A stretch of 64,000 nucleotides of DNA from CBDCWQ01 sp965223435 (GTDB lineage Bacteria; Myxococcota; Kuafuiibacteriia; Kuafuiibacteriales; Kuafuiibacteriaceae). The stretch's first letter is position 1. Every line of letters starts with the position of its first letter. Below the pieces are notes generated by a model. The model did no database searches. It was not told the DNA's origin and worked only from the letters and a program-made list of their open reading frames with translations. The position numbers and the translations under genes were made by a program. Where the stretch lies: positions 248,001 to 312,000 of the forward strand of contig CBDCWQ010000022.1 in assembly GCA_965223435.1 (NCBI GenBank). The letters are read 5' to 3'. Of this stretch, positions 27,898 through 35,634 are shown one piece after another.

Positions 27898-27970
27898 TGG
27901 GCCCTGTCGGAATCGAACCGACGACCTTGGGATTAAAAATCCCCTGCTCTACCAACTGAGCTAAAGGCCC
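27898..27970 (-). tRNA. tRNA-Lys (anticodon TTT)
   Basis: Read on the minus strand from 27970 to 27898 the 73 bases fold as a standard tRNA: acceptor GGGCCT(T) paired with GGGCCC, D-arm AGCTCAGTTGGTAGAGC, anticodon loop TTTTTAA with TTT at 34-36, and TpsiC arm with GGTTCGATTCC. The discriminator is A and the CCA end is not encoded. By alignment with E. coli tRNA-Lys it is tRNA-Lys(UUU). I see no processed partner tRNA nearby. Confidence 0.93.
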
Positions 27971-28141
27971 TGCGCGGCTCCTATTCCGGGCACATCGCAG
28001 CGTCAAGCATGTTTGGGCGGTGCTCGGAGTTACCCCCAACGAAGGAACGCGTGAAAGGGCCACCGAAGCCAACAGTCGCGTGATTCTCGTACGCCCGGAC
28101 AAATCATAGTAAGGGGTACGGGCGAATCCAGGACCGACTTC

Positions 28142-29365
28142 GTGCGAGCAGGCGCCAAACCGATAGCTTGGGCGGGACCCATGTTTCTTGCCTTCAGTTT
28201 TGGCTGTCCCCCTCGCGAAAAACCCCAAGAACAACACCCCCCCCAACCGGGGACCACAAGTGGTCCAAAGACCCAGACCTCAACCCAAGCCAAACCAGAA
28301 AAACCACCGCCAAAACGCATCGCCACGCAAGAAGAAATGAAACGAACCCTCAAGACCCTACGCCAAGGCGTCAAGAAGGGCGCACGCGATGCGAACAATC
28401 CGTGGGCTTTGGCCCACGGCCTTCTCGCTTTTGGCAAAGAGCTTCGGGCCTCGAACGGTGAGCTGGCCACCGACACCGCCATGGCGTTCCTCGAAAAAAG
28501 CAACGTAGACGGAAAGACGGTGTGGGCGTTTCCCCAGCGAACCAAAGACCATGTTCCCGTCGAACCCCACCGAAACTCCATCGTCCTCTCGCTGCTCAGC
28601 GCCGGTGTTCCACTTGACCACAGCTTCCGCCTCCCCTCGACAGCCCGCGTGACCCTGAAAAGCGTGCTCAACGATTCGTGGCGTTATCTCAGTCAACCAG
28701 ACCAAGAGAATGACTGGAAAAACCACGCGTGGACCCTTTCCTCGTTTCTCGTTGCGAACCGCGCGATGCCCTCTGCTTTTTCGAAACGACACAAGACTCT
28801 CAAAACCATTTCCGCCCGCACGCTCGATGAACTCAGCGTGCGCCAGGCGTTTTTGGCGAAACGGATGAAAGCGAACGAGCCCGAGAAAGTTGAAAAGCGC
28901 AAGCAGGGAATCTACGGCCACACCTGCGGTGGCCTTCACTTCGTTCAGGCCGCGGTCATGAGTGCGGCCTACCTCAACACGCCCGAGGCCCAAAAGAAAA
29001 TACAAAAGCAACTCCAAATCACGCTTTTTCGCTGGGAAGCGGAACGCCGCATCTACCAGTCGGTTCTGAAGGCCCAACCACGCTACAAATGGCTGATCCT
29101 CGTTCAAGAGCTCAAATTTTACGGGCATGTTCTCGAGACGTTCGCGCTGGCCCACCAATGGGGCGTCCTGAAAAGCAATGAGGACCTCAAGACAAAGCTG
29201 GGGCAAGTCGCGCACGATCTGGGCAAAACCGTGGCGGCACTCAAGCCAGCCTATCAAAAGCAGGAGTCGATTCGAGATACCACCAATCAAACGTACCTAG
29301 ACATGATCGGCGATGGTTGCCACGCTATTCGTGGCCTTGAAGGCGTTCTTGTGGCATTCTTCTAG
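28142..29365 (+). CDS. All-alpha lipoprotein of unknown function
   Basis: A 407-residue putative lipoprotein. The 22-residue signal ends AFSFGC. A Pro/Gln/Thr-rich linker to about residue 60 is followed by a mostly helical domain with conserved-looking WALAHGLLAFGKEL, HAWTLSSFL, GIYGHTCGGLHFVQAA and WLILVQELKFYGHVLE. The repeated His and Trp positions inside helices might bind a metal or ligand, but no known motif is present. GTG 28142 is preferred over ATG 28181 because it gives a usable signal. It is followed 8 bases later by the Nudix gene, so the two form a likely operon. Family not recognised. Confidence 0.7.
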   Translation: MRAGAKPIAWAGPMFLAFSFGCPPREKPQEQHPPQPGTTSGPKTQTSTQAKPEKPPPKRIATQEEMKRTLKTLRQGVKKGARDANNPWALAHGLLAFGKELRASNGELATDTAMAFLEKSNVDGKTVWAFPQRTKDHVPVEPHRNSIVLSLLSAGVPLDHSFRLPSTARVTLKSVLNDSWRYLSQPDQENDWKNHAWTLSSFLVANRAMPSAFSKRHKTLKTISARTLDELSVRQAFLAKRMKANEPEKVEKRKQGIYGHTCGGLHFVQAAVMSAAYLNTPEAQKKIQKQLQITLFRWEAERRIYQSVLKAQPRYKWLILVQELKFYGHVLETFALAHQWGVLKSNEDLKTKLGQVAHDLGKTVAALKPAYQKQESIRDTTNQTYLDMIGDGCHAIRGLEGVLVAFF

Positions 29366-29373
29366 GCGGGACA

Positions 29374-29775
29374 ATGTCTAAGCCCAGAATCCGCGTCGTA
29401 GCCGCTCAAATCGAGCAGGGTGGCAGGTTTCTCATCACGCAGCGGAAGCCGACCAGCTCACTGCCGCTCCTTTGGGAGTTCCCCGGCGGGCGCGTTGAAG
29501 ACGGAGAAACCGATCAGGCAGCACTCGCACGGGAGTTGCGAGAAGACATGGCTGCCGAGATCGAAGTCATCGAGGCGTCCGTTTCTGTCACGCACGAGTA
29601 CCCAGACTACCTCATTGATTTCCACGTCTTTCGGTGCGCGATCCAAACGCCTGACGAGCACATCCAAAAACGGGGCATTCATGATTTTCGGTGGGTGACC
29701 TCCGAAGAGCTCGACAGCTATGAATTCCCTGGCGCAGACCAAGCCACCATCGAAGCGCTCCTCAAAGAGGGCTGA
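29374..29775 (+). CDS. MutT-type Nudix hydrolase
   Basis: A 133-residue Nudix protein related to 8-oxo-dGTP or (d)CTP pyrophosphohydrolases. It has WEFPGGRVEDGE followed by the Nudix helix. Against the consensus GX5EX7REUXEEXGU, the sequence from G39 keeps E45, R53, E54 and E57, but E58 is Asp (D58) and the Gly is Ala60. These are mild changes, so activity is likely retained. Its small size and NADH-like absence favour a nucleotide-pool-sanitising role. The start at ATG 29374 follows GGCGGGA. Confidence 0.88.
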   Translation: MSKPRIRVVAAQIEQGGRFLITQRKPTSSLPLLWEFPGGRVEDGETDQAALARELREDMAAEIEVIEASVSVTHEYPDYLIDFHVFRCAIQTPDEHIQKRGIHDFRWVTSEELDSYEFPGADQATIEALLKEG

Positions 29776-30023
29776 TGATGCCAGAGCACACGTCGGTTGC
29801 TCCGAATCCGTTTGCATTGTGGGGGGTAAGGACCCGAGCGGCCCCCGGTCCCCCATCGTTCGACCAGATCGAACGGTCCACTGCTCAAAAACCTGATTGA
29901 TCGAGCCCCATGACCTCTCGATAGACTCCCGAGGGGTGGCGTGATATGCGCCAGCTTGGGCACGGTAACACGCATTCGCGATGACCCAGTCCCTCTGCGC
30001 TTCTTGAGGAGGCCATAGACCCT

Positions 30024-32222
30024 TTGGGTCGTGGGTTGAAACGGAGGTTGGTCGCGCATAACTTTACCCTATCTCTTTGCATTGCCCTGGCGGCCGGAGT
30101 CATCTTGGTCATTGCTGGCCAGCGGCTCAAGGTCCCATTCATTGTCCTGTTGCTCGTTGGCGGCGTCGTCCTTGGGCCGGAGGTCTTGGGGTGGGTCGAC
30201 CCGGCGTCCCTGGGCGAGGGCCTCGAGACCATCATCTCGTTGGCGGTGGCCGTCATCCTCTTTGAGGGCGGGCTCACCCTCGACCTGGAGGGCTACCGGC
30301 GTTCGTCCGGGGCCATCAAGCGCTTGCTCACTGTGGGCCCGATCGTCACCTGGTTGGGGGCCAGCAGCGCAGTGTTCGTCCTTTTCGATCTCCAGCCTGA
30401 GATGGCCTTGATGACCGGCAGCCTGGTCGTCGTGACCGGACCCACCGTTGTCTCCCCACTGCTGAGAAGGCTCAACATCCAAGAGAGGCTGCATCATATC
30501 CTGTATTGGGAAGGCGTGCTGGTTGACGCGGTCGGAGCCTTTATTGCCGTGCTCTGCTATGAGTGGCTCACGCCCGACGAAACGAATCCCATGATGCAAC
30601 CGCTTGCGAGATTCGGGCTTCGAATTCTTGTGGGTGCTGGGCTCGGCGTGGGCGCAGGCCTCACCGTATCGAACGTGCTCAAAAGATCATGGGTACCGGA
30701 AGATCAGGTCAACATCTTCGTCCTGGCGAGTGCATTGCTCACCTTTGCCGGAGCCCACGTCGTTCTTGTTGAGTCCGGTATTCTCGCGGTTATTGTGGCA
30801 GGCCTCGTGGTGGGTCTGCAGGCTCCCCCGCAACTCAAGTATGTCAAACGATTCAAGCTCCAGCTCACCGACCTTGGTATTGGCACCCTTTTCATTATTT
30901 TGTCTGCGAAACTGGAGTTGTCACGATTTACCGGATGGAGGTTGCCCGCACTCCTCGCGATCATTATTCTCGTACTTCGACCGATCGTCATTTGGCTTTC
31001 AACTTCTGGTCAGGGGTTCAACCTGCGAGAGAAGGCCTTTCTTTCGTGGATCGCCCCGCGAGGCATCGTCGCGGCAGCGATGGCGTCTCTTTTTTCGATT
31101 CGGCTGCAAGAGATCGGCTACCCGGAAGCAACCCACCTCGAGACCATCACTTACGCAGTCATCGCAGTGACCGTAACCGTACAAGGCCTGTCCGCGCCTT
31201 GGGTCGCCAAGGTTCTTGGTTTGGAACTTCCGGATCATCGAAGCTGGGTGCTTCTGGGTGACAGCGTGCTCGTTGAATCGCTTGGCCGTGGCCTACGCCG
31301 TGCCGGCGTGCCGGCGGTCGAGCTTGCAAACCCCTTGGCGCTACACGAAACACTCGATGCCGAGGATCCACGTTTTGCCGACGCAGGGGCAGTCCTTTGT
31401 GCAGAAACGAGCACGCTCCAGAACATCTGGGCCGCTCGCCAATGGGGCGTTAAGATCTGTGAAAACGCATGCTTTCGCTGGGCGACCCCCGAAGCGGAGT
31501 CCAAAGACCTCCACAGCAAAGGGGATCCAGCTGGACAAGTGGTGTGGGCAGGCACCGCCAATGCGGCAGCGGCGGCGTCCGGCCTGGCCGATGGAACCCA
31601 AGCGATCGATGTTGTAGAAACCGGTCAGCAAGGCGACGAACAAGGCCGCTTTGGGCCGAGCGTCCTCCCTCTTTTTTGGGTAAAAGACGGGCGAGCCCAC
31701 ATCATTTCAGATCCGCTGGACCCCGGGCCCCCCAAAGGGGATCTGGCGGTCGTCCTCCGCCGCCGCGTAGCAGGACTGCGAGAACTCATCACCCATGTGG
31801 AATTCATCGCCGACGCAGATACCTCGTTCAAGGTCATCCTTGAAAAGCTCTCAAAAGCCGCAACGCGACAGCACCCCGAATTGCCTATGGAGGCGGTCAT
31901 TCACGGAATCTTCGAGAGACGTCAGACCATGCCCGTGGCCGTCGGAGAGGGCATCGCCATCCCTCACGCTTACTGCCACGGGCTTTTGCGTAGTCGTTGC
32001 TTCCTGGCCGTCGTGCCGCAGGGGGTATCCGACCTGACCACCCCGGACGACAAGCCCGTGCGCTTGATGTTTCTCGTGGTGTCGCCCGTCGGAAAAGCCG
32101 CAGAGCACCTGGAAAGCCTCGCCGCCCTGGCGTCCCTCGCCCAGGACCCAGCCTTCATCGACCTTCTAAGCCGACAACGGGTACCGGAACGCCTTGCTCG
32201 GCTTATCGCGGAGCGCGCGTAA
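30024..32222 (+). CDS. CPA-type cation/H+ antiporter fused to a PTS EIIA domain
   Basis: A protein of about 732 residues. The N-terminal ~385 residues contain about 12-13 hydrophobic helices of an NhaP/KefB-like monovalent cation:proton antiporter (VGGVVLGPEVLGWVD, ILFEGGLTLDL, VVVTGPTVVSPLLRR, and the SWIAPRGIVAAA motif). A soluble ~195-residue linker region (about 395-590), which looks like a degenerate TrkA-N-type domain, follows. The C-terminal ~140 residues are a PTS EIIA type 2 domain with GEGIAIPHAYC, H648 being the phosphorylatable His. The start is unclear; TTG codons at 30024, 30036 and 30048 are possible. The convergent NhaR-like regulator suggests Na+ control. Confidence 0.85.
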   Translation: MGRGLKRRLVAHNFTLSLCIALAAGVILVIAGQRLKVPFIVLLLVGGVVLGPEVLGWVDPASLGEGLETIISLAVAVILFEGGLTLDLEGYRRSSGAIKRLLTVGPIVTWLGASSAVFVLFDLQPEMALMTGSLVVVTGPTVVSPLLRRLNIQERLHHILYWEGVLVDAVGAFIAVLCYEWLTPDETNPMMQPLARFGLRILVGAGLGVGAGLTVSNVLKRSWVPEDQVNIFVLASALLTFAGAHVVLVESGILAVIVAGLVVGLQAPPQLKYVKRFKLQLTDLGIGTLFIILSAKLELSRFTGWRLPALLAIIILVLRPIVIWLSTSGQGFNLREKAFLSWIAPRGIVAAAMASLFSIRLQEIGYPEATHLETITYAVIAVTVTVQGLSAPWVAKVLGLELPDHRSWVLLGDSVLVESLGRGLRRAGVPAVELANPLALHETLDAEDPRFADAGAVLCAETSTLQNIWAARQWGVKICENACFRWATPEAESKDLHSKGDPAGQVVWAGTANAAAAASGLADGTQAIDVVETGQQGDEQGRFGPSVLPLFWVKDGRAHIISDPLDPGPPKGDLAVVLRRRVAGLRELITHVEFIADADTSFKVILEKLSKAATRQHPELPMEAVIHGIFERRQTMPVAVGEGIAIPHAYCHGLLRSRCFLAVVPQGVSDLTTPDDKPVRLMFLVVSPVGKAAEHLESLAALASLAQDPAFIDLLSRQRVPERLARLIAERA

Positions 32223-32258
32223 GAACTTCCAGAAGCGATGCGAATATGCCCAGACCCG

Positions 32259-33158
32259 CTACGAAAACAGCTCCGAACGCGCAGTCTCGCAGATCGCGGC
32301 CACGCCCGGGTGACGCACGCGACGCTCCATGGAAATGGCGTAAAAGTTCTCCGTAATATCCTGAGTCTTTCCGAAACTGTGGACATGGTACTGCTGCGCC
32401 ACCTGCCCCTCGATCACCGTGGGGATCGCAAAAAAACCGACCCCCTCTTGGCCGAAGGCTTTGAGCAAAGCGCTGTCTTCGAACTCGGCAACGACGCTGG
32501 GTCGAACCTCGCTGGTGCGAAACCATCGATCCAGTTCTCCCCGAAGAACGGCATCCTCCGTGGGGAGAAGCACCGGAGCCCGGTCGAGCGATCGCGGGAA
32601 TCCACCTCGAAGGCGGTTCGCAAGACCCGGAGCCGCCATGAAGCTCACACCGCAGCGCCCGAGATGATGATTGTAGGCTCGGATGCTCGCCCTAGGGGGA
32701 AGAGACGCATCCGACAGCACCACGTCCACTTGGTGACCGGCGAGTTCGGCCAGCAGCTTCTCGGTTGGGCCCTCCCGACAGACGATCCGCACCGGTCGAT
32801 CGAGCCTCAGGGTCGGCTCGATGAGACTGTGTACGATAAGCTTCGGCAACACGCTGGCTACCCCGATGACCAACCGGAGAGGGCGCTCCGAGGGCTGCCC
32901 CCGAAGGGTCTCAAGCAGCTCCTGACCCACCGAGAAAATATCCTCAGCGTATCGCAACGCCAGCGCACCCACATCGGTCAGGATCAAACGTCGGCCGGCT
33001 CGGGTAAACAACTTCTCACCGAGCGCCAATTCCAAATCGCGAATCTGGGTGCTGACCGTCTGAGGGGTGAGATTCAACTCTCGGCTCGCCCGGGTGAGAT
33101 TACCCTCGCGGGCAACAGCCCAAAAAAGGCGTAGGTGATGGTAGTTCAGCGGTTCCAA
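32259..33158 (-). CDS. LysR-family regulator, NhaR-like
   Basis: A 299-residue LysR-type regulator. The N-terminal helix-turn-helix NYHHLRLFWAVAREGNLTRAS...LTPQTVSTQI has the style of NhaR, the activator of the Na+/H+ antiporter nhaA, which responds to Na+. The effector-binding domain follows. It sits convergent with the cation antiporter and divergent from the SulP and carbonic anhydrase genes, so it may govern either or both. It starts at ATG 33158. Confidence 0.85.
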   Translation of the reverse strand: MEPLNYHHLRLFWAVAREGNLTRASRELNLTPQTVSTQIRDLELALGEKLFTRAGRRLILTDVGALALRYAEDIFSVGQELLETLRGQPSERPLRLVIGVASVLPKLIVHSLIEPTLRLDRPVRIVCREGPTEKLLAELAGHQVDVVLSDASLPPRASIRAYNHHLGRCGVSFMAAPGLANRLRGGFPRSLDRAPVLLPTEDAVLRGELDRWFRTSEVRPSVVAEFEDSALLKAFGQEGVGFFAIPTVIEGQVAQQYHVHSFGKTQDITENFYAISMERRVRHPGVAAICETARSELFS

Positions 33159-33172
33159 AGTGAGGGTTGTCC

Positions 33173-33209
33173 TTCGATATTTTCTTAACGAATACCATAT
33201 TTAATCGAA
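33173..33209. promoter_or_regulatory. AT-rich dyad between the LysR regulator and the SulP gene
   Basis: TTCGAT at 33173-33178 and ATCGAA at 33204-33209 form a 6-base inverted repeat around a strongly AT-rich core that also contains TTCG...CGAA and TATT...AATA dyads. This is the only AT-rich stretch in the 138-base gap between the divergent starts. It is a likely LysR box and promoter region. No binding evidence exists. Confidence 0.45.
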
Positions 33210-33296
33210 TAGACCGAACGAGAGTTGCATAGTACAAACCTCCGCGTTGAGCCCCATCTCAAGGAATGGGGAGATACGCGGCGAAGGAGCAAACCG

Positions 33297-34916
33297 ATGA
33301 AAACTGCCCCCCCTTTGCTTGCCACTTTGAAATCGGACCTCCCGGCGTCCGTCGTCGTCTTCTTGGTGGCGCTTCCTCTGTGCCTGGGCATCGCGCTGGC
33401 ATCAGGCGCGCCCCTCATTTCGGGAATTGTGGCGGGGATCGTTGGTGGTGTGGTCGTGGGATCCATCAGTGGATCACCGCTCGGCGTAGCCGGCCCCGCT
33501 GCGGGCCTCGCGGTCATCGTCTTAAATGCCATCCAGGAGCTGGGCGCGTTTGATATATTCCTGGTCGCAGTCATTCTCGCGGGTCTTATCCAAGTGGCCC
33601 TCGGCTTCGGCAAAGCGGGCGTCATCGCCTACTACTTCCCCGCGTCGGTCATCAAGGGCATGCTCGCAGGGATTGGGATCATCATCTTCCTCAAGCAAAT
33701 CCCGCACGCGTTGGGCTACGACGCCGATCCCGAAGGCGATTTTTCGTTTCAACAAATCGACGGAAACACCACGCTCACTGAGTTGGTCACCGCCTTAGAC
33801 TACTTGAGCCAAGGGCCCCTGATCATCGCAGTGATCTCGCTTGCGATTCTCATTTTGTGGGAAACGAAGTGGTTCAAGGGCAACAAGATCTTGGCACGCA
33901 TCCCCGCACCGCTGCTCGCGGTCGTGACCGGATCCGTGCTGGGCCTTGCGTTTCGCTCGACCCCCGACTTGGCCCTCAACCCAACCCAGCTGGTAAGTAT
34001 TCCCGTCGCCGACGGATTGGGCGACCTGGCCAACCTGGTCATGTTCCCAGATTTCTCAGCGCTGGGAAAAGGTGCGGTCTATAAAACCGCAATCGTCTTG
34101 GCCATCGTAGCCAGTCTGGAGACGCTGCTTTGTGTAGAAGCCACCGATAAGCTTGATACGCTAAAAAGAGTCACCCCCACCAATCGAGAGCTGATCGCCC
34201 AAGGCGTGGGCAACATGGTTTCCGGAACGCTCGGCGGCCTCCCGGTCACCCAAGTGATCGTTCGCAGCTCAGCCAACATTCAAGCGGGCGGCCAAAGCAA
34301 AGTCTCGGCCATCGTCCATGGCTTCCTCCTCCTTATAAGCCTCCTCGCCCTACCCAACATCGTCAACATGATACCGCTGGCAACGCTCGCAGCCATTCTT
34401 CTGGTCGTGGGTTACAAGCTGGCCAAACCGGCACTCTTCAAGAAAATGTTTCTCGAAGGGCGTGCGCAATTCATCCCCTTCGTCGTCACCATCGCTGGGA
34501 TCGTTTTCACCGATCTCCTGGTAGGCGTAGGCATCGGAGTCATGGTCGCCGTTGTCGGCCTTCTCATTGAGAATTTCCGGCTGCCCTTCCAGATTCACCA
34601 CCTGCCTCAAGAAAAGGGCGAAAGCGTTCGAATCGTCTTAGCCCAGCAAGTCTCTTTCCTCAACAAGGCCAGCGTGCTTCAGTCACTGAATGCTATCCCC
34701 AACGAAGCATCGGTCGAAATCGATGCAACCCAGTCCGTTTACGTGCACGCTGATGTGGTTGAGATCATCGATGACTTCGCGCACGCCGCAAAAGCGAGAA
34801 ACATAAAAGTCACCGTGAACGGGCTCGACCACCACCAAAAAGGACTCCCCATGGGAGGTGCAGACATCACCGTCACACCACCGTCGACCGGCGAAAACAT
34901 AGAGGTGAAATCATGA
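33297..34916 (+). CDS. SulP-family anion (probably bicarbonate) transporter
   Basis: A 539-residue SulP/SLC26 permease. ATG 33297 follows AAGGAG. The first helix has FLVALPLCLGIALASGAPLISGIVAG, the family signature, and GLPVTQVIVRSSANIQAGG near the middle is the SulP substrate motif. About 11-14 hydrophobic segments are visible up to about residue 425, then a STAS domain (about 440-530, VSFLNKASVLQSLNAIP). The stop overlaps the carbonic anhydrase start by four bases. SulP-carbonic anhydrase pairs usually take up bicarbonate; sulfate cannot be excluded. Confidence 0.88.
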   Translation: MKTAPPLLATLKSDLPASVVVFLVALPLCLGIALASGAPLISGIVAGIVGGVVVGSISGSPLGVAGPAAGLAVIVLNAIQELGAFDIFLVAVILAGLIQVALGFGKAGVIAYYFPASVIKGMLAGIGIIIFLKQIPHALGYDADPEGDFSFQQIDGNTTLTELVTALDYLSQGPLIIAVISLAILILWETKWFKGNKILARIPAPLLAVVTGSVLGLAFRSTPDLALNPTQLVSIPVADGLGDLANLVMFPDFSALGKGAVYKTAIVLAIVASLETLLCVEATDKLDTLKRVTPTNRELIAQGVGNMVSGTLGGLPVTQVIVRSSANIQAGGQSKVSAIVHGFLLLISLLALPNIVNMIPLATLAAILLVVGYKLAKPALFKKMFLEGRAQFIPFVVTIAGIVFTDLLVGVGIGVMVAVVGLLIENFRLPFQIHHLPQEKGESVRIVLAQQVSFLNKASVLQSLNAIPNEASVEIDATQSVYVHADVVEIIDDFAHAAKARNIKVTVNGLDHHQKGLPMGGADITVTPPSTGENIEVKS

Positions 34917-35551
34917 AGACACAAACCAAAGAAACGCAAGAGGCGATGACCCCCCAGGAAGCCCTGCGGCTCCTTAAGGCGGGAAACACACGCTTTCAGG
35001 AAAACCTGAGAGCCAACCGCAACCTATCGGAGCAGGCGAACATCACTTCCAATGGGCAATTCCCATTTGCGGTCATCGTGAGCTGTATCGACTCTCGCAC
35101 CTCAGCCGAGCTTATCTTCGATCAAGGACTTGGCGATATCTTCAGCGCTCGGGTGGCCGGAAACGTCGTCAACGAAGACATCCTTGGTTCACTCGAATTC
35201 TCCTGCAAACTTGCCGGCACCAGATTGCTTGTTGTCTTGGGACACTCGTCCTGCGGGGCCGTAAAAGGTGCCTGTGATGGCGCCACCCTGGGAAACCTCA
35301 CGGGCCTACTCCAGAAGATCCAACCTGCCGTCGACGCCGTACGGCAAAGCGGCGAGCTCCCCCGCGACCAATTCGTGCAGCAGGTGGCCGAAACAAATGT
35401 CAACAACGCGGTACAGCAGATCCGAGAAAAAAGTCCGGTCCTCGAAGAGATGATCGCCGGGGGCCAAATCGGCATCGTTGGCGCCATGCATTTTTTGCAC
35501 TCCGGCGAAGTTCGGTTCCAAGATTTGATCTCGGGCCAAAGCGCTCAATAG
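34913..35551 (+). CDS. Beta-class carbonic anhydrase
   Basis: A 212-residue zinc enzyme interconverting CO2 and bicarbonate. Zinc ligands C58, H111 and C114 and the catalytic dyad D60/R62 (CIDSR) are all present, with GHSSCGAVKGA and VAGNVV in the usual places. It overlaps SulP by four bases (ATGA), so the two are one coupled unit. It is probably cytoplasmic: no signal peptide is seen. Confidence 0.95.
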   Translation: MKTQTKETQEAMTPQEALRLLKAGNTRFQENLRANRNLSEQANITSNGQFPFAVIVSCIDSRTSAELIFDQGLGDIFSARVAGNVVNEDILGSLEFSCKLAGTRLLVVLGHSSCGAVKGACDGATLGNLTGLLQKIQPAVDAVRQSGELPRDQFVQQVAETNVNNAVQQIREKSPVLEEMIAGGQIGIVGAMHFLHSGEVRFQDLISGQSAQ

Positions 35552-35581
35552 AACGCTCACGAGGTCAATACGCAATCCATA

Positions 35582-35620
35582 GGCTGTTGTTCGATGCCGC
35601 GTGCGTCGGAACCCACAGCC
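35582..35620. terminator. Imperfect hairpin after carbonic anhydrase
   Basis: GGCTGT and ACAGCC (35582-35587, 35615-35620) pair, with inner TTC/GAA pairs, between the convergent carbonic anhydrase and histidine kinase genes. The loop is large and there is no T run, so it is weakly supported. Confidence 0.3.
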
Positions 35621-35634
35621 GCACAATCTTCAAA

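Noticed and set aside
27626..28246. 206-residue minus-strand frame
   Set aside because: It runs through the tRNA-Lys gene and gives the familiar artificial tRNA translation.
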